Shown: positions 43,042-51,939, numbered from the stretch's first letter. The stretch: DNA of 64,000 nt from Fimenecus sp964540535 (GCA_964540535.1 CAZIMO010000001.1:62001-126000), one strand, 5' to 3'. Numbers and translations are program-made. Notes: generated by a model from the letters alone, not told the origin.

Positions 43042-44238
43042 TTATTTCAAAAGCTCAACTGCTTTTTGATACTGCGCGTCATCTTCTTTTGAAAGCATTT
43101 GAAGTCTTGAATTCTGCTCGGCTGTCATTTCAATCTTATATTCTGGCTCAAGACCTGTTCCGTTAAAACTTTCGCTTTTATACGGAACGATTTTTGCAAC
43201 TGTAAGAGAAACCGCACTGCCGTCGCTTAATTCAAAAATCTTCTGCATTGTGCCGTTGCCTGCGGTTTTTGTTCCCACAAGTTGCGCCATACCGAAATCA
43301 CGCAAATCGCAGGCAAAAAGCTCTGCCGAACCCGATGTACCTGAATTCACCAATATAACCATTTGAAAACTTACGCTGTCTGAATCTGACGAAAAGGTTT
43401 CAAGGGTATTGCCGTCTTTATCAACCGCAGTAGCGATAGAGCCTGTACCCTCTGTTGCCACAGGAGCAAGCAAATCAATACATTGAACCGCACTTTTGGT
43501 TGTGCCTGTTTCGGTACCGCGGACATCAAAAATAACTGATGATACGGAATTTTTACTCATATAGCTGAGAGCATCTTCAAGCTGTTCGGCTGTTGAATCG
43601 TAAAAAGCGGTAATCTTTATGTAACCTACAGTGCCGTCGACACTGTAATAAACTGTCTGCGCATGATAACCTCGTGCAACGGAAACTGTTTTGCTTTCAT
43701 CGCCGTGACTAAAGGTTATTTGAACATTAGTAAGCTTTTCGCCGTTAAGTGCTTCAATAAGGTCGCTGTAATTTGTTGCCGAAACCTTTGTACCGTCAAC
43801 CGCCGTAATTACATCGCCTTTTGAAATTCCTTGAAGCTGTGCAGGCGAACCCGCAGAAACCTCGGATACATAGATGTTATTATTGGCGCTGTCATAAACT
43901 GCGATAATACCAACGCCACCCTTATTGCCCTTTTCTTCTTCTTTATAAGAAGCGTACTCGTCAGCAGTCATATAATAGCTGTAGCGGTCGCCGATGCCGT
44001 TTATGTATCCGTCTGATAAATTAGCATTTAAAAGATTTTCATTCAATACACCGAAATAATTTTCACGGACTAAATCGTCAATTTCAGATACAGTGTAATA
44101 AAGGCTTGAACGATCAGCAACATCTTTAATAATTCCGTTATATATGTTCATTGAAACTGTCATTGTTATTGTAACTGTCAACGCAACAGCAAGAAAAATT
44201 AAAGCGATAGCAAAACCTAATGATATTTTCTTATTCAA
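43042..44238 (-). CDS. S41-family carboxy-terminal processing protease homologue, probably inactive
   Basis: 398 residues: a transmembrane helix at ~8-30, a PDZ domain at ~105-190 (GGVGIIAVYDSANNNIYVSE), and an S41 fold at ~200-360. Aligning GTKTAGNGTMQ with the usual GTKTFGKGxxQ puts Asn328 where the general-base lysine belongs, and 25 residues upstream Gly303 falls where the nucleophile serine lies in CtpB/D1P-type enzymes. Gln332 is kept. The usual RGNPGG is also altered (RGTETG). It is therefore a likely pseudoprotease, unless the SGTSGS stretch shifts by one residue. TTG start with AAAGGA upstream. Located behind ftsEX and the M23 gene, as ctpB is near ftsEX in Bacillus. Confidence 0.85.
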   Translation of the reverse strand: MNKKISLGFAIALIFLAVALTVTITMTVSMNIYNGIIKDVADRSSLYYTVSEIDDLVRENYFGVLNENLLNANLSDGYINGIGDRYSYYMTADEYASYKEEEKGNKGGVGIIAVYDSANNNIYVSEVSAGSPAQLQGISKGDVITAVDGTKVSATNYSDLIEALNGEKLTNVQITFSHGDESKTVSVARGYHAQTVYYSVDGTVGYIKITAFYDSTAEQLEDALSYMSKNSVSSVIFDVRGTETGTTKSAVQCIDLLAPVATEGTGSIATAVDKDGNTLETFSSDSDSVSFQMVILVNSGTSGSAELFACDLRDFGMAQLVGTKTAGNGTMQKIFELSDGSAVSLTVAKIVPYKSESFNGTGLEPEYKIEMTAEQNSRLQMLSKEDDAQYQKAVELLK

Positions 44239-44262
44239 AGGAAATCATCCTTTACTTATTTG

Positions 44263-45621
44263 TTAAACCAAGGGACTGGGAAGATAATTTTCGGGATTTA
44301 CACGGCTGCCGTTCAAACGGGTTTCAAAGTGAAGATGCGAGCCTGCAACAGGATTTGAGGTTGAAGGTCTTGGATAAACCGCTGAACCCGTGTTACCTAC
44401 AAGTCCTATAACTTGACCTTGAACCACCTTTTGACCCGCACTCACATAAACTGTTTTACAGTGAGCGTAAAGAGTGCTGATACCGTTACCGTGGTCAATC
44501 ATTATAGTATTTCCCGAAATCGAATAGAAGGTTGAAACAGTAACCGTACCCGAAGCAACAGCATAAATCTTTGCTCCGTTTGTGGTGCTGTAATAGTTAC
44601 CGTAAACATAACGCCTTGCAGGAGCGCAAAGGTCAACCGATGCAGTACCGCGTGAACTGTGCTGCGCAAAGGTTGCTGAATAGTAAACGGAGCTGTCTTG
44701 AATAGGACAGATAAAGCCTTTTGATGAAACTCTGAAATTATGGCTTACAGTTCCGTTGTTGATAACGCCGTTACCTACTGAACCTGTGTTGCTTGCAACG
44801 CTGTCCATTTGAGCAGACCAGCTTGCGAGCTTTTTCTCCTCTTTAGCCTTCTGCTTTTCACCGTACTCAACGCTGTTAGAATATTTTTCTATTAAATCGC
44901 CCTGTTTTTTAAGGTTTGACTGAATTTTATTTTTCTGCTGTTCAAGCGAAGCCAAATCCTTATCTAAAACAGCCTTTTTAGCCTGTACATCGGTGCGGTC
45001 TGCTTCAATCTTTAATTTACTTTCTTCGTTTTCTGTTTTTTTAGCGCTTAACTGTTCAAGCAGACTGTTAAGCTCTTTAATTTGACCCTCAAGGTCTTTT
45101 ACAATTGCGTTATCATGCTTTGAAATTTGGCGGATAAGCTCACTGCGGTTTAAGAAATCCTGAAAATCCGTTGCATTTAAAAATATTTCAAGTTCTGAAG
45201 TTTCTCCTGCCATATAAGCCGCACGCAGACGCTTTTTAAGAACTTCATAGGTTTCGTCAATCGCCTTATTTTGCTCTTCTGTTTTAGCTTCAACATCGGC
45301 AATTTCGGATACAAGCTCTTTAATTCGTTTTTCCAAAGCAGAAATCTGCTCGTTAAGCTCATTTATCTTTTTGCGAAGAGGCGCAATTTCTTTTTCTTTA
45401 GCGGCAATGCTGTCGCTTATTGCGTCATTCTGCTCGTCCAGCGCATCTAAAAGCTTTTGAGCTGTTGCCTCGCCCTCTTCGGCCTTTTGAATATAATTTT
45501 CCCAATAATCAATTCTATTCTCAATATCCGATTTATTTTCAGCAGAAGCAGAAAAAGGAATTGCCGTAATTAGCATTACTGCTGCAATAAATGCTGACAA
45601 AAGCTTTGTACTAATCTTCAC
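44263..45621 (-). CDS. EnvC-like secreted coiled-coil protein with M23 (LytM) domain
   Basis: 452 residues: signal peptide (~1-27, ending SASA), coiled coil at ~30-270, Gly/Asn linker, then M23 domain at ~305-450. The layout matches EnvC/PcsB/CwlO-type partners of FtsEX. Motif positions: Thr326-A-S-V-Asp330 where active enzymes have HxxxD, then His387 (YAH) and His429-L-His431 (HLH). So one zinc ligand is replaced by Thr while the other residues remain. It may be an amidase activator like EnvC rather than a hydrolase. GTG start, overlapping the ftsX end by 11 bases, implies coupled synthesis. Confidence 0.88.
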   Translation of the reverse strand: MKISTKLLSAFIAAVMLITAIPFSASAENKSDIENRIDYWENYIQKAEEGEATAQKLLDALDEQNDAISDSIAAKEKEIAPLRKKINELNEQISALEKRIKELVSEIADVEAKTEEQNKAIDETYEVLKKRLRAAYMAGETSELEIFLNATDFQDFLNRSELIRQISKHDNAIVKDLEGQIKELNSLLEQLSAKKTENEESKLKIEADRTDVQAKKAVLDKDLASLEQQKNKIQSNLKKQGDLIEKYSNSVEYGEKQKAKEEKKLASWSAQMDSVASNTGSVGNGVINNGTVSHNFRVSSKGFICPIQDSSVYYSATFAQHSSRGTASVDLCAPARRYVYGNYYSTTNGAKIYAVASGTVTVSTFYSISGNTIMIDHGNGISTLYAHCKTVYVSAGQKVVQGQVIGLVGNTGSAVYPRPSTSNPVAGSHLHFETRLNGSRVNPENYLPSPLV

Positions 45622-46519
45622 TTACAACACTTCCTTGCTCTTTAAGATATTTGCCCATTGAAATCATACTGCCGAATGAGCCTGTAAAAATACCTATTCC
45701 CAAAAAGATTAAGAGAATATAGCCTGCGTATGCGCCGAAGGATACAGGTGTGAACAATGAAAGCATATCCTTAAACACATAAACCATACCTTGGTAAAGA
45801 CCTGCCAAGACGCCGAATGAAATAAGTCCCGACAGTACGCCTAAAACCATACCCTCAACCATAAACGGCCAGCGGATAAACCAATTTGTTGCGCCAACAG
45901 CTTTCATAATGCTTATTTCAAGCTTGCGAGAGAACATTGTAATGCGGATTGTATTTGAAATGATGAACAGTGAAACAATAAAGAGAAGCGACACCATACC
46001 TGCGATAACTATTGTGACTGCTTTTCGCACATCAATCAGTTTATCTGCAATATCGCTGTTTTCACGAACCGTATCTACAAAATCCATTGATTTAAGCTCT
46101 GTAACGGTTTTGTCGAATTTTGTAAGGTCGTCAACAACCACCTTATACGCGTCGGGCAACGGATTTTCATCAAGACCGTCAAGCAAAGCTGCGTCTTCAC
46201 CCATAGATTCAAGCTGCGCCTCAAATGCTTCTGTCTTTGAAACAAAGGTTACGCTTTGAACATTGTCCATATTCTCAATATAACCGCCCATTGCGGCAGT
46301 TTGTTCTTCGGTTGCTTCATCGGCAACATAAACCATAATAACATTCTGACGCTCAATATTATCAAGCAAAGAATTGATATTAAAGAAAATCATTGCGCCT
46401 AAGCCAATAATTACAAGACACGCTAAAAGAACCGTGATGGACGCCAATGACATAAGACGGTTTACCCACACATTGCGGAAACCCTCTTTGGTAAGATACT
46501 TTAAGCTTGCACCTTTCAT
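45611..46519 (-). CDS. ftsX: Cell division membrane protein FtsX
   Basis: 302 residues with four transmembrane helices and an extracellular loop at ~50-170, the usual docking site for peptidoglycan-hydrolase partners; the C-terminal FtsX/MacB-type domain (ISIMKAVGATNWFIRWPFMVEG) is present. With FtsE it transmits ATPase state across the membrane. Its start overlaps the ftsE stop by 4 bases (ATGA). Confidence 0.95.
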   Translation of the reverse strand: MKGASLKYLTKEGFRNVWVNRLMSLASITVLLACLVIIGLGAMIFFNINSLLDNIERQNVIMVYVADEATEEQTAAMGGYIENMDNVQSVTFVSKTEAFEAQLESMGEDAALLDGLDENPLPDAYKVVVDDLTKFDKTVTELKSMDFVDTVRENSDIADKLIDVRKAVTIVIAGMVSLLFIVSLFIISNTIRITMFSRKLEISIMKAVGATNWFIRWPFMVEGMVLGVLSGLISFGVLAGLYQGMVYVFKDMLSLFTPVSFGAYAGYILLIFLGIGIFTGSFGSMISMGKYLKEQGSVVSED

Positions 46520-47469
46520 TGAGCGTCACCCCCGTTCTGTTCTGTTATGTCATCAAGATATTTTGAATAGTCAATATCTTCAATACCGTAATTTCTCATA
46601 AATGTTTCAAGCTCTATATCGCTGTTAGGTTGCTCATAAAAGGTATTATTCTGTTTTTTCTCAATTATGTCGGGAGATTTAACCTCTTCACGGAGCTGTT
46701 CAACCTTGGCATTGATTTCATTCTCGGCAGCCTCAATAAGTTCTTCTTTTGTTTCGGGCTTGCGTTCGTCATTTTTCGTTTCTGCAACTGCCTCTGTATT
46801 ATTCTTTTCGGCAGTATCGGATATTACTTGACCTCTATGTATTGTAATAACACGGTGATTGAAACGGCGGACAAGCTCATGCTCGTGAGTTACCATTACC
46901 ACTGTTGTGCCGTTCGCATTGATATGGTTAAGCAAATCAACAATTTCATAGGACATTTCGGGGTCAATGTTACCCGTAGGCTCGTCAGCAATAATAACGC
47001 CTGCATTATTTACAAGGGCGCGTGCCAATGCAACTCTTTGCTGTTCACCGCCCGAAAGCTGTGTTGGGAGCTGTCGCGCCTTTGAGGTAAGACCCACAAG
47101 GCTTAACACATACGGAACTCTTTTGCGGATTTCTTTTTCTTTTGCACCGATAACACGCATTGCGAATGCAACATTATCGTAGACTGTCATATTTGGAATA
47201 AGACGGAAATCCTGAAAAACAATACCCATTGTTCTGCGGAATTTCGGAATATCTTTTTTCTTTATTTTATTGAGATTATAGTTATTAACAATGGCAGTAC
47301 CGTTATCTGCAACCTGCTCACGCATAATAATTTTAAGAAATGTACTTTTACCCGCACCGGATGAACCGACAATAAAGACGAATTCTCCGTCATTTATTTT
47401 AATCGAAACATTGTTAAGTGCGTGAGTACCGTTTTCGTATGTTTTTGAAACATTTTTGAATTCAATCAC
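46516..47469 (-). CDS. ftsE: Cell division ATP-binding protein FtsE with C-terminal extension
   Basis: About 317 residues. The ABC core is complete: Walker A GSSGAGKST, signature LSGGEQQRVALARA, Walker B VIIADEPTGNID, His loop VTHEHELV. After the usual end (~residue 230) come ~85 extra residues that are Glu/Lys/Asn-rich, with a helical stretch and an acidic tail. The GTG at 47469 gives the typical MIEFKNVSKTY start; a GTG at 47478 is possible. First gene of ftsE-ftsX-M23-S41-hypothetical. Confidence 0.93.
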   Translation of the reverse strand: MIEFKNVSKTYENGTHALNNVSIKINDGEFVFIVGSSGAGKSTFLKIIMREQVADNGTAIVNNYNLNKIKKKDIPKFRRTMGIVFQDFRLIPNMTVYDNVAFAMRVIGAKEKEIRKRVPYVLSLVGLTSKARQLPTQLSGGEQQRVALARALVNNAGVIIADEPTGNIDPEMSYEIVDLLNHINANGTTVVMVTHEHELVRRFNHRVITIHRGQVISDTAEKNNTEAVAETKNDERKPETKEELIEAAENEINAKVEQLREEVKSPDIIEKKQNNTFYEQPNSDIELETFMRNYGIEDIDYSKYLDDITEQNGGDAQ

Positions 47470-47557
47470 AATATGCACCCTAATCCTTTATATATTTTAA
47501 CTTCTGACTTTTGTTATTTTTAGTTATAATGACACACCATAGCTATTATCGGTACTC

Positions 47558-47586
47558 ATTATACCACAAAATATTGTATTTGTCGC
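47558..47586 (-). promoter_or_regulatory. Promoter of the ftsEX operon
   Basis: Minus strand GCGACA (47586-47581), 17-base spacer, TATAAT (47563-47558), with TGG before the -10 giving an extended element. The leader to ftsE is about 80 bases. Confidence 0.75.
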
Positions 47587-47683
47587 TTATTTTTATAAAT
47601 GTTAATATTTATCGGCAATTTTAACAAAAATATTTCTGTTCAATATACAAAACTCACAAAATCCTTATTGTGAATTCAACGTA

Positions 47684-47719
47684 TAAAAAAGTACCCGCCG
47701 TAATATTACAGCAGGTACT
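47684..47719 (-). terminator. Terminator after the PucR-type regulator
   Basis: A 15-bp stem without a loop-side mismatch (two G-U pairs) joins AGTACCTGCTGTAAT and ATTACGGCGGGTACT on the minus strand, followed by TTTTTTAT. It lies about 30 bases after the stop at 47750. Confidence 0.9.
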
Positions 47720-47749
47720 GATTTATTGATATAGAAATCAAAATTCACA

Positions 47750-48835
47750 TCAATATTTTATCGGGTTAGCGTCAAGATACTTCTTAACCATCAACGCTAC
47801 CTTGAATACAATTGCATCGTCAAACTCACGCAGGTCAAGACCTGTAAGCTTTTTAATCTTTTCAAGACGGTAAACAAGCGTATTTCTGTGAACGAAAAGC
47901 TTTCTTGAAGTTTCTGAAACATTAAGATTATTTTCAAAGAATTTCTGAATTGTGAAGAGCGTCTCGTGATCAAGACTTTCAATTGAACCGCGTTTAAAAA
48001 TTTCACGCAGGAACATTTCGCAAAGAGTTGTGGGGAGCTGATAAATAAGTCTTGCAATACCGAGATTATCATAGCTTACGATTGTCTTTTCAGTATCAAA
48101 AACCTTACCTACTTCAAGAGAAACCTGTGCTTCGCGGAATGAGCGCGCCAAATCCTTAATACTGTCTATTGTTGTACCGATACCGACAAGAACATGGGTG
48201 TAATATTCTGTACCGAGAGAATCGGCAATTGAACGTGCAAGCTTTTCAAGGTCTTTAGTTTCAATATTTTTCTTAACCTCTTTAACAAGGGCAATATCTG
48301 ATTCGTTGATATTTATAACGAAATCCTTTGTTTTATCGGGGAATAAATCTTGAATAACATCAAATACCGAAACATCGTTACGCTCTGTAATTCTGATAAG
48401 AAGAACTACGCGGGTAACATCGTTATTGAAGTGAAGTTCACGGGCTTTAATATAAATATCGCCGGGAAGAATATTGTCAAGAATTATATTCTTGATAAAG
48501 TTACTGCGGTCATACTTTTCGTCATAATACTGCTTGATTGTTGCAAGCGAAACCGAGAGAACCGCAACATAACGGCTTGCCAATTCATCATCGCCCTCAA
48601 CAAAAACTGCATATTCAGGACGCATTGGACCGCCGAAAAGCTTATAGGTATATCCGTCAGCAACAGTTATGTCTGTTGATGAAAAAACATCACCCACTGC
48701 ATTAAACTGAACCTCACCGATCCTGCCTAACTCACTGCAGGAAATAACAGTGCCTGTTTCATCAATTACGCCGAAAGTTCTATCAATAACATCAATCATT
48801 TGATGAACTATTCCTTGAAACAATCTGTTTGACAT
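47750..48835 (-). CDS. PucR/CdaR-family transcriptional regulator
   Basis: 361 residues. The N-terminal segment resembles a sugar-diacid-recognition domain (QMIDVIDRTFGVIDETGTVISC), the middle a GGDEF-like PucR region, and the C-terminal helix-turn-helix is the PucR type (NVSETSRKLFVHRNTLVYRL, LTGLDLREFDDA). Family members activate purine, sugar-diacid or amino-acid catabolic genes; no target genes are adjacent, so the ligand is unknown. RBS AAAGGTGG precedes the ATG. Confidence 0.87.
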   Translation of the reverse strand: MSNRLFQGIVHQMIDVIDRTFGVIDETGTVISCSELGRIGEVQFNAVGDVFSSTDITVADGYTYKLFGGPMRPEYAVFVEGDDELASRYVAVLSVSLATIKQYYDEKYDRSNFIKNIILDNILPGDIYIKARELHFNNDVTRVVLLIRITERNDVSVFDVIQDLFPDKTKDFVININESDIALVKEVKKNIETKDLEKLARSIADSLGTEYYTHVLVGIGTTIDSIKDLARSFREAQVSLEVGKVFDTEKTIVSYDNLGIARLIYQLPTTLCEMFLREIFKRGSIESLDHETLFTIQKFFENNLNVSETSRKLFVHRNTLVYRLEKIKKLTGLDLREFDDAIVFKVALMVKKYLDANPIKY

Positions 48836-49035
48836 GGTTATACCACCTTTTATACAAAATCACAATTGGAACACTATGTATTTTACACAATAAACCCCAT
48901 TTTTGCAAGGGCATTTTTTATATTTTTTGATTTTTTTCAAACATTTTTCACAAAAATTGACGAAATTTTTGGTTATTCCTCGCATTTAGTACCTTTTTTA
49001 AGTAAAAAATTCATTGTTAAAAATGACGAAAAAAA

Positions 49036-49749
49036 TTACCGCGCATCTATTTTTTTCAGTTCTTCGGGAAGAATTTCACGGCACTCTCCCGCCTTTAAAG
49101 CTTTATCAAGCTCCAACTCTCCCATTTTAGAACGGTGAAGCATAATCACCTTATTACCGGCGGCGGCAAACATTCTTTTTACTTGATGATATTTGCCTTC
49201 GCAAATCATAATTCTTACAAGAGGATTTTCGCCGTCTTCTTGAATTTCAAGTTTTGCTTCTTTGAGGGTTGTCCCATCGGCAAGGGTTATTCCGCTTTCA
49301 ATAAGCTTTTTATCGCCTTCGGTAAGCGGATGCTCAAGCCTTGCAAGATATGTTTTGAATATATGATTTTTGGGGGAAAGAATTCTATGGGCAAATTCGC
49401 CGTCGTCGGTTATAAGCACAAAGCCAGTTGTGTCTTTATCAAGTCTGCCTGCGGGAAAAAGTCCTTTTCGGTAAAGTTCTTCTGGAACTAAATCCACAAC
49501 AGTTTCATCTGTATCGCTGTCGCTTGCGGATACAATTCCCTGAGGTTTGTTTAGCATTATATAAATATGTTTTTTCAAGGATATTTCATCACCGTCAATA
49601 CATACGCGGTCATTTGTAATATCAACTTTAACGGCACTGTCTTTTATGACCTTGCCGTTAAGTATAACTCTGCCCTTTTTAATTATTTCTTTCACATCTT
49701 TTCGGGATAAGTTTCCCTGTGACGCAAGAATTTTATCAAGTCTTTCCAT
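49036..49749 (-). CDS. rRNA pseudouridine synthase, RsuA/RluB family
   Basis: 237 residues with an N-terminal S4 RNA-binding domain (MERLDKILASQGNLSRKDV) and the RsuA/RluB catalytic motif GRLDKDTTGFVLITDD with the active Asp. RsuA (16S U516) and RluB (23S U2605) cannot be separated by eye. Followed closely by transcription of unrelated genes; 27 bases from the DUF4830 gene on its upstream side. Confidence 0.93.
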   Translation of the reverse strand: MERLDKILASQGNLSRKDVKEIIKKGRVILNGKVIKDSAVKVDITNDRVCIDGDEISLKKHIYIMLNKPQGIVSASDSDTDETVVDLVPEELYRKGLFPAGRLDKDTTGFVLITDDGEFAHRILSPKNHIFKTYLARLEHPLTEGDKKLIESGITLADGTTLKEAKLEIQEDGENPLVRIMICEGKYHQVKRMFAAAGNKVIMLHRSKMGELELDKALKAGECREILPEELKKIDAR

Positions 49750-49776
49750 TTTTACAAATTATCCTTATAATTTTTA

Positions 49777-50253
49777 TTACGACGCTTCTTTGGTAAATCC
49801 GTGCATAAAACCGTCTAATTCTACCGAACAAACATCACCGCCGATTACCAATCCGTCACAGACGAGAATATTAGCGTGAATACACTCTTTATTTTCATAT
49901 CCCGTATAATTTTTAACTTTGTATGTCCAGCGTTTGACTCGCACGCCTGCATACACAGTTAAATCAAAGCCTTGTTTTTTTTGAATTTCATTATATGCGG
50001 TATATGTATCGTCAAATTCCTGCGGAATTATAACTTCGCGCACTTCAACAGGGTCTTCGTCTATTTCCCAGCCGAACTGTGACAAAAAAGCCACACGCTC
50101 TTCTTGGGTCGATGCTTTTAAGGTTACATTGTCGCCCTTACCTGTCTGCGTAGCGTCACGGGAAAGAATAAACAGTGAAACCACTGTGAACACCGCAAAG
50201 AATAAAAGCAAAGCCACTTTAATATGCTTTGATTTTAGGGAATATACAAACAT
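49777..50253 (-). CDS. DUF4830 family protein
   Basis: About 158 residues with an N-terminal transmembrane anchor (VALLLFFAVFTVVSLFIL) and an extracellular domain holding SQFGWEIDEDPVEVREV and IPQEFDDTYTAYNEIQKKQG, the DUF4830 signature common in Oscillospiraceae. Function unknown. The ATG at 50253 has GAGGTG about 8 bases upstream. Confidence 0.82.
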   Translation of the reverse strand: MFVYSLKSKHIKVALLLFFAVFTVVSLFILSRDATQTGKGDNVTLKASTQEERVAFLSQFGWEIDEDPVEVREVIIPQEFDDTYTAYNEIQKKQGFDLTVYAGVRVKRWTYKVKNYTGYENKECIHANILVCDGLVIGGDVCSVELDGFMHGFTKEAS

Positions 50254-50369
50254 AGATAAACACCTCGAACACAATTTATATAAATAAATATGCGGCGAGG
50301 TGTTAAATTATAATATAATTATCGGCTTATCTCAATTCAGTTTTGCTGAACAAAGAGCATAAGCATTAT

Positions 50370-50903
50370 TTATTCGTCTACTCTTTTTGACTGCGAAGCC
50401 GCTCTCAAATGCTGACGGGCACGGCGGATTTCATTAACTGAATTTGTAAGAGTTTCATCAGCAACAGCCACAATGCTTTCAACATATTCGCTTGCGCTCT
50501 GACGCATTTCTCTTGACCAATTTCTTGCCTGCTCTGTAAGCTCGGTAGCGCTTTGTCTTGCCTGCTCAACGATTTCTGTTGCAGCCTGTCTTGCCTGCTG
50601 AAGAATTTCAGCAGCCTGCATTTCTGCACCTCTTGTAATTTCGTCCTCTGAAATAATCTCTTTTGCTCTTAAATGTGCCTTTTCAATAATTTTATCAGCA
50701 CTGTCTTGAGCGCCTGCAAGGATTTCTTTTCTTTCAGCAGCGATTTTTCTTGCCTGCATAAGCTCATCAGGCATATTAAGTCTGATATCCTCAATGGCTG
50801 TTTTGATTGCCCCGGAATCAACCAAAAGGTTTGATGTAAAGGGAACCGATTTACCTTCTTCAAGTATAGTTTCGATTTCTTCGAGTAAGCTTTCTATTGT
50901 CAT
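50370..50903 (-). CDS. Coiled-coil protein (V-ATPase subunit H/E-like, DivIVA-like)
   Basis: 177 residues, almost entirely helical and Glu/Ala/Gln-rich, with repeated QARQxATE units around residues 100-135 (AARQ/EQARQSATELTEQARN). Such proteins are common beside coaD in Clostridia and are variously labelled ATPase subunit H/E or DivIVA-like; no V-ATPase genes are nearby. It overlaps the coaD stop by 4 bases (ATGA). The repeats suggest a filament-like scaffold, by inference. Confidence 0.75.
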   Translation of the reverse strand: MTIESLLEEIETILEEGKSVPFTSNLLVDSGAIKTAIEDIRLNMPDELMQARKIAAERKEILAGAQDSADKIIEKAHLRAKEIISEDEITRGAEMQAAEILQQARQAATEIVEQARQSATELTEQARNWSREMRQSASEYVESIVAVADETLTNSVNEIRRARQHLRAASQSKRVDE

Positions 50904-51394
50904 TTGCTCATCCCTCTTTTAATTCTTTTTACTATATCATCACGAATTACATCGGGGACAAAATCACTTATATCCCCTCCCAATTCGCAAATTTGCTTAA
51001 CTGCGCTTGAGCTTAAATAAAGATTTTCAACCCTTGTGTTGATAAACACTGTTTCAAGCTCGTTATTGAGTTTTTTATTCATCTGCGCCTGCTGAAATTC
51101 ATATTCAAAGTCAGACACTGCGCGAAGCCCTTTTACAACAGCCACAGCGCCTTTCTGCCTTGCGTAATCAGCCAAAAGCCCTTCATAAATATCGACTTCG
51201 ACGTTTTGAATATCTTTAGTACATCGGCGGATAAGCTCTGCCCGTTCTTCAGGCGAAAAACAGAAGTTTGTTTTTGCAGGATTTTTCATTACAACAACAA
51301 TAACCTTATCAAAAAGAACTGAACTTCTGCCGATAATATCAAGATGTCCGTTAGTGACAGGGTCAAAGCTGCCCGGACAAATTACGGTTCTCAT
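50900..51394 (-). CDS. coaD: Phosphopantetheine adenylyltransferase
   Basis: Fourth step of CoA synthesis, making dephospho-CoA. About 164 residues. The nucleotidyltransferase motif GSFDPVTNGHLDI (TxGH) and the late VENLYLSSSAVKQI (ISSS/T) are intact. The ATG at 51394 matches the family start; a GTG at 51403 would overlap the rsmD stop as GTGA and is an alternative. Confidence 0.96.
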   Translation of the reverse strand: MRTVICPGSFDPVTNGHLDIIGRSSVLFDKVIVVVMKNPAKTNFCFSPEERAELIRRCTKDIQNVEVDIYEGLLADYARQKGAVAVVKGLRAVSDFEYEFQQAQMNKKLNNELETVFINTRVENLYLSSSAVKQICELGGDISDFVPDVIRDDIVKRIKRGMSK

Positions 51395-51399
51395 TTTTA

Positions 51400-51939
51400 T
51401 CACTTATTCTTTCTGTATGCGGTAAGCTTAATTTTGCCGTATCTGTATTCACGGTAAAGCGAAAACTCGCCTGCACTTTCGGGTAAAGTTTCTTCAAGTG
51501 CGGTTTCACAGATTATCACACCGCAATCAGTCATTTTTTCTGCGACAGACGGCAAAACACTGTCAATTATTTTTTTGCGGTAAGGCGGATCTAAAAGAGC
51601 AACGTCGAATTTATCGCGGCTAAGGCTTATATACATTTTACTGTCGCCGCAAAATACGCTTGCGCGTTTTTCAAAGCCCACGGTTTTAAGATTTTGTTTT
51701 ACCACATCAATTGATTTTGCCGAAACATCAACAAATGTACAATGCTTAGCGCCACGGCTCAAAGCCTCAATACCGAGCTGACCGGAACCTGCAAACAAAT
51801 CAAGCACTGCCGCACCTTCAAGGTCAAACTGGATAATATTGAACATACCCTCTTTAACTCGGTCAGTAGTGGGTCGAACATCCTCACCCTCTAAAGTTAT
51901 AAGCTTTCTGCCCCTTGCTTCGCCTGTGATTACTCTCAT
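51400..51939 (-). CDS. rsmD: 16S rRNA (guanine(966)-N2)-methyltransferase
   Basis: About 179 residues. N-terminal MRVITGEARGRKL, SAM motif VLDLFAGSGQLGIEALSRGA, and the DPPY active site (LLDPPYRKKI) are complete. The ATG at 51939 has GGAG 7 bases upstream. rsmD-coaD is a conserved pair in Firmicutes. Confidence 0.95.
   Translation of the reverse strand: MRVITGEARGRKLITLEGEDVRPTTDRVKEGMFNIIQFDLEGAAVLDLFAGSGQLGIEALSRGAKHCTFVDVSAKSIDVVKQNLKTVGFEKRASVFCGDSKMYISLSRDKFDVALLDPPYRKKIIDSVLPSVAEKMTDCGVIICETALEETLPESAGEFSLYREYRYGKIKLTAYRKNK

Noticed and set aside
50370..50903. V-type ATPase subunit E/H
   Set aside because: Similarity is only coiled-coil composition; no other ATPase genes are present.
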